Below, one piece after another: positions 1-6,104 of a DNA stretch of 14,568 nucleotides (position 1 is its first letter; each line of letters begins with the position of its first letter). The DNA is from UBA1858 sp963926275. GTDB taxonomy: Bacteria; Pseudomonadota; Gammaproteobacteria; UBA4575. The position numbers were made by a program, and so were the translations under genes. The notes below the pieces were generated by a model. The model was given only the letters and a program-made list of their open reading frames with translations. It was not told where the DNA came from and did not search any database. The stretch spans positions 1 to 14,568 of the forward strand of contig CAWUWP010000004.1 in the NCBI GenBank assembly GCA_963926275.1, read 5' to 3'.

Positions 1-204
1 GCCAATAAAATAGGTTTAGAGACAGAGAGAGCGAGTGCGGTCGGTCCTCTTTGCACACCCCTTGATGTACTGGCACAAGATATGGATTTACCCAAAGCTG
101 AAATAGATGATTATGTCGCAGTATTTAACTCCGGTGCTTATGGATACACATCCAGCCCACTTAATTTCTTAAGTCACCCTCATCCAATTGAGATCTTTAT
201 TTAA
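1..204 (+). CDS. PLP-dependent decarboxylase, exosortase A system-associated (C-terminal end only)
   Basis: The frame is open from the first base to the TAA at 202-204 and gives the last 67 residues of a larger protein; the start lies left of the window. The segment GPLCTPLDVLAQD, followed near the end by the pattern FNSGAYGYTSSPLNFLSHP, is what I recognise from the ornithine/diaminopimelate-type (fold III) PLP decarboxylases of the exosortase A (XrtA) gene set, the family known as TIGR03099. In fold III enzymes the C(T/E)xxD stretch is at the dimer active site and the Tyr in the GAYG region contacts PLP. The real substrate of this subfamily is not known. The stop overlaps by three bases the position where the convergent hydrolase 1 would have ended before its premature stop. 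Nothing in the visible part is damaged. Family assignment is from memory of the motifs. Confidence 0.8.
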   Translation, partial: ANKIGLETERASAVGPLCTPLDVLAQDMDLPKAEIDDYVAVFNSGAYGYTSSPLNFLSHPHPIEIFI

Positions 205-248
205 GAGTTAACAAATTCTGCTGTAATGCGCTCAACCTTGGATTTCCA

Positions 249-1046
249 CTACTTCGAAGAAAAAGTATGACCCGCAGCATCCACATAATGAACAACTGTC
301 TTAGAACTGTTTTCTTGTTCTTTTAGCCATTCATTTTGCTCCAGCACTTGCTTGAACTCATCGGCCACTAAGTCTTTGCCACTAAAGATCAGACAAATAT
401 TTCCTTTAAAGCTAGACAATCCTTTAAATACAGCTACTGCAATATTCTCCTCTCTATCCTGCACTGAAATTGCTTCGTGCAGATAAACTGGCGAAGATTT
501 GAATTGTGCTTTTAAAATTTTAATGACAATTCTAAAAACCGAGAGAAATGCATCAAGTACCTTATGAGGTGACTGAATTAATTGCTTCCACACTTCTAGA
601 CTAAAAATACGATCACGATAATAATTATTTAAAATAGCTTTTGAGTGACTCGCTTCATTTCTGACCCAAGGATTCAGTAAGATAATGCCCTCGATACGAT
701 CATCACTATAAGCAGTAAATGAAATAGCCGAGGCCGCATCACATTCATGATTGGAGACAAAATCAACTGCCGCTTTAATATCACCATCAACTTCATAAAA
801 CTTTTTTGCGATACCTTGGCTGTAACCCATACCCGTATAATCAAATCTTAACGCTAAAACTCCTTGCTCAGCTAAATATCTGGCTAATAACGCAAATTGA
901 CGATGACTGCCAACACGGTACTGAGGACCTCCCACAACTATAATTACAGCAGCCTTTGCTTTCACTTTGGGCACTGACAAGACCCCAAACAAATAATTAT
1001 TATTTAGCGTAAAGGAAACTGTTTGTTCTGAGTAATTTTCATTCAC
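249..1046 (-). CDS. Exosortase A system-associated hydrolase 1 (alpha/beta hydrolase), probably degraded
   Basis: This is a 265-residue alpha/beta-hydrolase-like protein of the XrtA-associated hydrolase 1 family (TIGR03100). Family signatures include VVGGPQYRVGSHRQF (residues ~37-51), LRFDYTGMG (~66-74), CDAASA, and LLNPWVR. The start is a GTG at 1044-1046 that overlaps the TGA of hydrolase 2 as GTGA, so the two were translationally coupled. Two defects are visible. First, between AAVD and CDAASA there are only six residues, where relatives have about 17 ending in WGL; the strand and the Gly of the G-x-C nucleophile elbow are gone (HECDA instead of GLCDA). Second, the frame stops at TAG 249-251 after HTFSSK, but the following codons (WKSKVERITAEFVNS, then TAA at 201-203) still read like the family's C-terminus. 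It is probably inactive. The family comparison is from memory; the stop and the read-through sequence are seen directly. Confidence 0.75.
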   Translation of the reverse strand: MNENYSEQTVSFTLNNNYLFGVLSVPKVKAKAAVIIVVGGPQYRVGSHRQFALLARYLAEQGVLALRFDYTGMGYSQGIAKKFYEVDGDIKAAVDFVSNHECDAASAISFTAYSDDRIEGIILLNPWVRNEASHSKAILNNYYRDRIFSLEVWKQLIQSPHKVLDAFLSVFRIVIKILKAQFKSSPVYLHEAISVQDREENIAVAVFKGLSSFKGNICLIFSGKDLVADEFKQVLEQNEWLKEQENSSKTVVHYVDAAGHTFSSK

Positions 1047-1885
1047 GATAATAATGCCTGTTTGGTCTCACGCAGCAGTAACGGCGATATAGTTACCTCT
1101 TGCTGCATCCAAAACTTTACATCATTGATGGGATGAACATTTAATTGCGCCAGCTGATCTTCAGCAAGATTCAATTTAGTTAAACTAATTGGCAATTGCT
1201 GCTTTGTATTACCATTAGACTTACCCATCGTCATCCAATGTAGCTCAGTTGAGGCGAGCACTACTTCTATACTGTCACTCATTCTTTGAGACTTAATTGA
1301 ATCAATCAAGCTTGAAGAAACATGATAGCCACCAACCTCTAAAAATCCTGATTGTTCAATGCTATCTAGCACTTCTTGCTTAGTCACTTTTTTCAGGTCG
1401 TCTGCCATAGCGTTGGCAATTTTCATGCGTATTAATTGCCGAATCAACACTTCCCCACTATCTATTGGATCCCACAAGATGCATTTATTGATTTGGATTT
1501 TAGCTTGCTTGATTAACTCTAGAGAAATTAACGCGCTATCACGCAGAGTGACTAAACTGATTTTAGAATTGGACTTATTTGCGTATTGATAAACATCAAT
1601 GAGATTGTTTTTCCAATCCTGCTAATTGAAATCACTCCACTCTCCAGAACTATCACCAGTTCCAGCAAAGTCAAAGCATATTGACTTTATGCCAGCATCT
1701 GCTAACAAACGCGCAAATAACACATACATTCTTTTAGAACGATTCATTTCCTCGGCAAAGGGAGGAACAAATATCACAGTATGAGATACTCCCATAGCCT
1801 CACTCTGCTCTAGCGGAGCATAGTGGGCTATAAAAATTTGGGAGTGTAAACTAGAGGGGAGATACTGAAAATCAGTTGTATGCAA
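1043..1885 (-). pseudogene. Exosortase A system-associated hydrolase 2, interrupted by an in-frame TAG
   Basis: One reading frame runs from a TTG at 1883-1885 to TGA at 1043-1045 (280 codons), broken only by TAG at 1622-1624 (codon 88). Before the stop, FVPPFAEEMNRSKRM (~39-53) and FDFAGTGDSSG (~72-82) are hallmarks of the XrtA-associated hydrolase 2 family (TIGR03101), an alpha/beta-hydrolase-like protein of unknown substrate. After the stop the same frame continues with QDWKNNLIDVYQYA and, further on, LWDPIDSGEVLIRQ, matching the DW..DL and LW.PV.SG..L..Q patterns of the family. The total length is right for the family, so the only visible lesion is one codon, perhaps TGG to TAG, since relatives often have Trp near here. 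It starts two bases after the ACP stop. Both halves are open, so a sequencing error, stop-codon suppression or very recent decay are the alternatives. Confidence 0.85.
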
Positions 1886-1887
1886 CC

Positions 1888-2139
1888 TTAGTTTTCCATT
1901 TTTGCGACTATTTGATTTCGCAGAGTTCCTACTGTTTCGAAAACATCAGCATCCAATTCATCATCATCGAACACAATGCCAAAGCGCTCTTCTATAGAAG
2001 TGATAATACCAACTATCGCCATGGAATCTAATTCAGGAATAGCACCCAGCAGCGGTGCTTCTTCGTTCATTTGATGTATCTGCGTTGCACCATCAAGAGA
2101 TTCAGCTAATACATCTAAAACCTGCTCTAATTCAACCAT
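1888..2139 (-). CDS. Acyl carrier protein, exosortase A cluster type
   Basis: This 83-residue acidic helical protein has the 4'-phosphopantetheine attachment motif LDSM (Ser39) followed by AIVGIITSIEERFGI, the usual helix II of carrier proteins. The length is normal for an ACP. It would carry an acyl or aminoacyl group as a thioester in the cytoplasm. In XrtA-associated clusters such an ACP sits with an acyl-CoA/AMP ligase, the PLP decarboxylase and two hydrolases, as here, and is not the ACP of bulk fatty acid synthesis. The start is ATG at 2137-2139; the Shine-Dalgarno is weak. It lies 30 bases after the TPR gene and two bases before the hydrolase 2 start, all on the same strand, so it is probably in one operon. 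No damage is visible, in contrast to both downstream genes. Confidence 0.85.
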   Translation of the reverse strand: MVELEQVLDVLAESLDGATQIHQMNEEAPLLGAIPELDSMAIVGIITSIEERFGIVFDDDELDADVFETVGTLRNQIVAKMEN

Positions 2140-2169
2140 AGTAAAATCTATTTAATTACAATATTTATG

Positions 2170-2826
2170 TTAGTTTTGAGAAATTGTTTTATCCCAAACA
2201 CCTTTCTTAATTAGCTTGTTTTTCAAGCCCATTAATGGATGACCCAGTTCATATGCTTTATGTCCATGCTTCACAGCCAAACTAAGCTTATTTCTGTCTA
2301 CATAAAATAGACCTAGATTATAATGAGCTTCAGCTGAAGCTGGATTCAAAGCAATCGCTTCATTATATTGGCTTTCGGCACGATCAAAATATCCTTTTCT
2401 ATGTAGATAAGTGGCATAAATCAAGTGCACCACGCTATCATTTGGCTTGAAAGCTACTGCACGTTGAAAATAACAATCAACACCGTAACTTGCTTTCAAA
2501 AGCATTTCAGCAGCCCCTTCAAATTCATACTTGGAGATCGACACTAATGCGCGATGATGATTAGGGAAAGCGCGTAAAGTATACTCGATATCTCCGTATA
2601 AGAAATCACTCTCACCTTTGACTAGCGTCTCAACATTATACGTGAAGTGATACTGTTCAACTACTGGTAGTAACTTTGTATAATGATCATAGTTTGTATA
2701 ATCATAAGGGCCATAGGCATTTCCTAATTCCCCGCATCCGCCAACAATCGTCCTAGCCGTGGATGTCTGTGACATCAACAATGTAGCTAATAATACCAAC
2801 CATGTAGATCCATACTTACCGTTCAT
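2170..2826 (-). CDS. Secreted TPR-repeat protein
   Basis: The protein is 218 residues from ATG 2824-2826. That start is preferred over TTG six bases upstream because a GAGG lies seven bases before the ATG but only one before the TTG. Residues 1-25 form a signal peptide: basic start, hydrophobic WLVLLATLLM, and a likely cut after TSTA. The mature part begins with a Cys-containing GGCGELGNAYGPYDYTN segment, then YTLRAFPNHHRAL (~83-94). Two TPR units follow at about 130-163 and 164-197 (AESQYNEAIALNPASAEAHYNLG). I have seen this architecture as a conserved family of periplasmic TPR proteins in gammaproteobacteria, but I know no assigned function. It is first in the minus-strand group TPR-ACP-hydrolase 2-hydrolase 1. 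A -10-like TATAAT lies upstream. The frame is undamaged. Confidence 0.8.
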   Translation of the reverse strand: MNGKYGSTWLVLLATLLMSQTSTARTIVGGCGELGNAYGPYDYTNYDHYTKLLPVVEQYHFTYNVETLVKGESDFLYGDIEYTLRAFPNHHRALVSISKYEFEGAAEMLLKASYGVDCYFQRAVAFKPNDSVVHLIYATYLHRKGYFDRAESQYNEAIALNPASAEAHYNLGLFYVDRNKLSLAVKHGHKAYELGHPLMGLKNKLIKKGVWDKTISQN

Positions 2827-2857
2827 AACCAAGCCTCATTTGTACGTAAACTGTTGT

Positions 2858-2937
2858 TTGACAATTATAAATGCTTTAGCTGCCCCGTTCATCGACGTAT
2901 GTTCTGACTTAGGCATTTATAACGTGAATTCTGTCAA
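2858..2937. repeat. Bipartite inverted repeat upstream of the TPR gene
   Basis: TTATAAATGC at 2865-2874 is matched by its exact reverse complement at 2913-2922, 38 bases apart. Outside these arms TTGACA (2858-2863) is matched by TGTCAA (2932-2937), but with one base between the two blocks on the left and nine on the right. The left arm contains the -10 box of the TPR operon. It could be an operator dyad, an inverted pair of promoter-like modules, or a remnant of a small inverted-repeat element. Confidence 0.45.
2864..2869 (-). promoter_or_regulatory. -10 box for the TPR-ACP-hydrolase operon
   Basis: The minus strand reads TATAAT here, a perfect sigma-70 -10 hexamer, 37 bases before the TPR start codon. 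No good -35 is found at 16-18 bases, so the promoter may need an activator. The box lies inside one arm of the inverted repeat at 2858-2937. Confidence 0.4.
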
Positions 2938-3174
2938 ATAATCAGCAAAAATAACGCTATTACATAGCCGTTCAAGTTGCCGAATATTCAGATATGATCA
3001 CTTCAAGTAATCTAACAAACCTAGTTCGATGCAATCCAATAACGTGTCACATTTCAAGAAAATATCTCTAATAAAGCACAAATTTTCAGATAGAAGCTCT
3101 GTCCCTCTTAACAACAAATACCTAGAATAGACTTCTTAATATATCGTTTAACCTAATCGCATAAGATCAAATAA

Positions 3175-3870
3175 ATGAAACAATTTATCGCTACTGGATG
3201 GACCGTCAATGATTCTGATCTTGACTCAAAGCTCATTGGTCACTTCAAAAGTTCACAGGAAGTAACCGCGCAGACCAATAGTGACCAATGGCGCCACTCT
3301 TCAGCGCCCACTAATGCAAGTGAGCTTGTCACACACTATAAAGATAATGACATCACTTTAATGTTATGCGGTCGACCTACCATTAAAAATGAAGATGGAT
3401 CATTTCAAACCATAAAAAACTGAGCAACAACTTAGCGCTTTAGCATGGGCCTATAAAAATCATGGATATCATTTTCTCAGAGAACTAAATGGTAGCTTTT
3501 CGATAGCCTTGTTTGATTCACGAAACCACATCACTATCTTAGCGATTGACCGCATGGGTATTGAGCAAATGCATTATGCAACCATTTCTGGTCATCTCTA
3601 TTTCAGCACCTCTTTAAAATAATTAAGCAATCTACCTGGACTGCCAAAAAATATTCTTGCGCAGTCAATTTACAATTATTTTTATTTTCATTGCATTCCA
3701 AGTCCCAACACAATTTTCCAGGACTTATATAAATTAAAACCTGCAGAAGTACTTATTTTCAAAAATGGATCACTCTCAAAAGATACCTACTGGACACCCA
3801 AGTTCAATGAAAAAGTTTCAACCTCTGTAGAAGCTCTGCAGTCTGATGTGCATGAATCGTTAGACTCAAC
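3175..3870 (+). pseudogene. Asparagine-synthase-like (glutamine amidotransferase/synthetase) remnant
   Basis: This is a broken gene read across two frames. ATG 3175 opens 82 codons to TGA 3421-3423. A shift of one base at the run of six A (3414-3419) continues in the next frame with TEQQLSALAWAYKNHGYHFL and LNGSFSIALFDSRN, the N-terminal amidotransferase-like beta sandwich of asparagine synthase B relatives. That frame meets TAA 3620-3622 after YFSTSLK, then continues with YFHCIPSPNTIFQDLYKL and YWTPKF, typical of the linker before the synthetase domain. Similarity ends about 3860-3870, where the sequence becomes the antisense of the sugar transferase, so the whole ATP-binding synthetase domain is missing. 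The start lacks the catalytic Cys2 of true glutaminases. Such genes occur in exosortase and capsule clusters, probably modifying sugars. Three independent lesions make it a clear pseudogene. Confidence 0.8.
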
Positions 3871-4497
3871 AATGCCATTTTGTAATACGTATTCATCCAG
3901 ATTTAATTCAGTCGATATAACACGATCTTCATCGACATGCATCTCCTCCGAATAGGGGCTATAAAAGCCAACAATTGAGATACCTCGTTGATCTGACCTT
4001 CTGCGTAAATTATTAATCCATTCAGCTTTCTCACCGACGCCTAACACCAGTACTTTTTTATTCATCGTGTGCTTATCGACCCACGATTCAAATACCACTC
4101 TAGCGAAAACGATACCGACAAAAGATATAAATAAACTAAGAACAAAAAGGCCTCGACCAAAGTACATGTCAGGAAAGATGAAAAATATGATTGAAAGCGC
4201 CAGTGATGCGACGATAAAAGCCGTTGTTATTCTATTCAGCACATTCCAAATCACTTCACGGCGTTGCGCTTGATATAAGCCCATCGCCAACATGACCAGC
4301 ACAACTAAAACAGAGATCAATGCACTACTAGCCTGAATAGAGACTAGTTCACCTTTGGCATACTGGATACCACCCGCATCATGAAACCTAATCATTGAGG
4401 CTGCGAATAGACTTACGTAGCAAATGCTTGCCTCAACGACGACAAGTAGCGCCACGGGGAGACTAATATGGTGGTTAAATACCTTGATAGATGACAA
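3787..4497 (-). pseudogene. Exosortase-associated polyprenyl glycosylphosphotransferase (sugar transferase), 3' half missing
   Basis: The 236-codon frame starts at TTG 4495-4497, preceded by an excellent Shine-Dalgarno (AAGAGAGG at 4504-4511, six bases away) and directly by a TAG. The first ~210 residues are the N-terminal half of the TIGR03013-type sugar transferase (PEP-CTERM EpsB-like): VFNHH at 6-10, four membrane helices at about 13-33, 56-76, 92-109 and 115-134, then the Rossmann-like KVLVLGVGEKAEWI at 148-161. After NGIVE (~residue 211, base 3865) the last 25 codons read through the antisense of the asparagine-synthase remnant and resemble nothing. The catalytic C-terminal bacterial sugar transferase domain (about 200 residues), which would load the first sugar phosphate onto undecaprenyl phosphate, is absent. 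Gene loss is by truncation; the 5' half has no other lesion. Confidence 0.85.
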
Positions 4498-4503
4498 CTA
4501 AAG

Positions 4504-4511
4504 CCTCTCTT
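4504..4511 (-). promoter_or_regulatory. Shine-Dalgarno deciding the TTG start of the sugar transferase remnant
   Basis: On the minus strand AAGAGAGG stands six bases before TTG 4495-4497, and an in-frame TAG lies immediately before that TTG. No ATG is available nearby, so TTG is the natural start rather than a damaged one. Confidence 0.6.
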
Positions 4512-4662
4512 AACTTGATTAGATTTGTTTTTCGACTCATTTGACCCGGCTAGTCTACGAATAAATTCTCACTTATCCGCGAAAATCATCACTTAACTGA
4601 GATGACAGCTATTGTCTGTTAAAAACTCGCATAGTATTTGTGAAGTGCATCTAACTTTCGCT

Positions 4663-4693
4663 ATATCAGAAGTTTATAAATCTTCTGTGATAT
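4663..4693. repeat. Imperfect palindrome/hairpin in the polysaccharide leader
   Basis: ATATCAGAAG (4663-4672) pairs with CTTCTG..ATAT (4682-4693) around the loop TTTATAAAT, with a two-base bulge (TG, 4688-4689). No T-run follows, so it is not an intrinsic terminator. It could be an operator or an RNA hairpin if transcription starts upstream. Confidence 0.5.
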
Positions 4694-4755
4694 ATTCCTG
4701 AAGTTGATAACCGGTTCATAGATGTGAAATCACGATTAAACTAAAGTGCACATCG

Positions 4756-4790
4756 AATTTCAATCCATCAAATTTCAATCCATCAAATTT
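4756..4790. repeat. 15-base tandem repeat just before the dehydrogenase ribosome binding site
   Basis: AATTTCAATCCATCA occurs twice in direct succession (4756-4770 and 4771-4785), followed by a further AATTT (4786-4790). The repeat ends at the base before the AAGAG ribosome binding site, so copy-number change would alter leader length without touching the site itself. Confidence 0.9.
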
Positions 4791-4803
4791 AAGAGTCTTT
4801 TCT

Positions 4804-6081
4804 ATGCATTCAATTGACAACATACATATCGGTGTCATCGGCCTGGGTTACGTAGGCCTACCTCTAGCAGTAGAATTTGGAAGAAAAATCAAAACCTTAG
4901 GTTTTGATATCAACCAACATCGCATCGAAGAATTACGTAACGGCAAAGACCGAACGCTAGAAACTGATTCTGATGAACTGGCATCTGCCAAACAATTAAG
5001 CTTCACCTTTGATCTCGATGATATGCGAGACTGCAATTTCTTTATTGTGACAGTCCCCACACCGATTGATGAACACAAACAACCGGACCTTACTCCGCTA
5101 GTCAAAGCATCAACAGCACTGGGTAAAGTCATCTCGAAAGACGCTATTATTGTATTTGAATCAACCGTTTACCCGGGTGCTACTGAAGAAGTATGCGTAC
5201 CCATTATCGAAAAAGAATCAGGTTTCACATTCAATAAAGATTTTTACGTTGGCTACAGTCCAGAACGAATTAACCCTGGCGACAAAGAGCACCGACTTCC
5301 AACAATTAAAAAGGTCACCTCTGGCTCAACACCCGAAGTGGCTAAGTTTGTTAACGAAGTCTATTTATCAATCATTACTGCTGGCACCTTCCTCGCTAGC
5401 AGCATTAAAGTCGCTGAAGCTGCAAAAGTCATCGAAAACACACAAAGAGATGTAAATATTGCACTGATCAATGAGCTAGCGCTGATTTTTAATCGTATGG
5501 ACATAGATACCATTGAGGTTTTAGAAGCCGCGGGAACCAAATGGAATTTCCTGCCTTTCCGTCCAGGTCTAGTCGGCGGTCACTGCATTGGCGTTGACCC
5601 ATATTATTTAACTCATAAAGCACAGGCGATTGGTTACAACCCAGAAATGATCTTATCAGGCCGTCGTATTAATGATGGCATGGGCCCTTACGTCGCAGAA
5701 TGCGTCATCAAACATATGACTCGCAATAAAATTCATACTGTAGATTCTAACATTCTAGTATTAGGTTTCACTTTCAAGGAAAACTGCCCTGATGTGCGTA
5801 ACACGCGTGTGATTGACATTGTTCGAGAATTTGATAGCTACCATGCCAATGTGGATGTCTACGATCCTTGGATAGATGGGGAAGAAGCAAAACATGAATA
5901 TGGCATTACACCTATCACAGAACTAAAAAACAACATTTACGATGCAATCATCGTTGCTGTTTCACACAAAGAGTTCGTGGCTATGGGTGTTGATGCAATT
6001 CGCGCACTCGGTAAAAAACAGCACATTTTGTTTGATGTGAAGCATATTTTCCCTAAACAAGATGTCGATGCACGCCTTTAA
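4804..6081 (+). CDS. tviB: UDP-N-acetylhexosamine 6-dehydrogenase (TviB/WbpO family)
   Basis: This 425-residue nucleotide-sugar dehydrogenase oxidises the C6 hydroxyl of UDP-GlcNAc or UDP-GalNAc to the uronic acid with two NAD+. The N-terminal Rossmann motif GLGYVGLP is at residues 13-20; the middle domain has EAAKVIENTQRDVNIALINE (~205-224); the catalytic Cys261 sits in GLVGGHCIGVDPYYLTHKA; the C-terminal domain carries FTFKENCPDVRNTR. The length is right for the TviB/WbpO group, whose sequence it follows more closely than plain UDP-glucose dehydrogenases. The start is ATG 4804 with AAGAG eight bases upstream. It is followed after 23 bases by the epimerase, likely one operon. The enzyme is intact, although its neighbours on the left are broken, so its product may feed a polysaccharide or O-antigen assembled elsewhere. 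Choice between GlcNAc and GalNAc substrate cannot be made from sequence. Confidence 0.85.
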   Translation: MHSIDNIHIGVIGLGYVGLPLAVEFGRKIKTLGFDINQHRIEELRNGKDRTLETDSDELASAKQLSFTFDLDDMRDCNFFIVTVPTPIDEHKQPDLTPLVKASTALGKVISKDAIIVFESTVYPGATEEVCVPIIEKESGFTFNKDFYVGYSPERINPGDKEHRLPTIKKVTSGSTPEVAKFVNEVYLSIITAGTFLASSIKVAEAAKVIENTQRDVNIALINELALIFNRMDIDTIEVLEAAGTKWNFLPFRPGLVGGHCIGVDPYYLTHKAQAIGYNPEMILSGRRINDGMGPYVAECVIKHMTRNKIHTVDSNILVLGFTFKENCPDVRNTRVIDIVREFDSYHANVDVYDPWIDGEEAKHEYGITPITELKNNIYDAIIVAVSHKEFVAMGVDAIRALGKKQHILFDVKHIFPKQDVDARL

Positions 6082-6104
6082 TTAAACATAAGATAAATAT
6101 CAAA

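Larger units (their letters stand above)
2827..3174. other. Gene-free stretch between divergent TPR gene and asparagine-synthase remnant
   Basis: These 348 bases separate two divergently oriented genes. Apart from the TPR promoter and the inverted repeat at 2858-2937 I see no coding frame with family resemblance, no tRNA and no terminator hairpin. It is A+T-rich. The part from about 2940 to 3174 should hold the promoter of the plus-strand remnant, but no convincing -35/-10 pair stands out. Confidence 0.5.
4498..4803. other. Leader/intergenic region upstream of the UDP-sugar dehydrogenase
   Basis: This 306-base gene-free region lies between divergently oriented genes. It holds the sugar transferase Shine-Dalgarno, a candidate promoter (TTGTCT, 17 bases, TATTTG around 4613-4641, weak), the hairpin at 4663-4693, the short palindromes AACCGGTT and GTGAAATCAC around 4708-4732, and the 15-base tandem repeat at 4756-4790. 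The dehydrogenase has AAGAG eight bases before its ATG. No coding remnant was recognised. Confidence 0.5.

Noticed and set aside
1622..1624. Programmed recoding (pyrrolysine) at the hydrolase 2 TAG
   Set aside because: Nothing in this window supports a pyrrolysine system, TAG is a normal stop in the epimerase, and the neighbouring genes show unrelated lesions; simple decay is more economical, though suppression is kept as a low-weight possibility.
2759..2941. Small plus-strand open frame of 60 codons across the TPR start
   Set aside because: It has no ribosome binding site, overlaps the signal peptide region of the TPR gene and has no family features.
3787..3864. A new C-terminal domain on the truncated sugar transferase
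   Set aside because: The last 25 codons are the antisense of the asparagine-synthase remnant and contain no domain; they are read-through of a deletion junction.
4756..4790. Start of a CRISPR array
   Set aside because: The two copies are directly adjacent with no spacer, and the unit is only 15 bases.
2827..4803. Insertion sequence responsible for the rearrangement
   Set aside because: No transposase frame, terminal inverted repeats with target duplication, or integrase site were found around the deletion scar.
4848..5132. Minus-strand open frame of 94 codons inside the dehydrogenase
   Set aside because: It lies over the conserved Rossmann domain of the sense gene, and its composition is that of a shadow frame.
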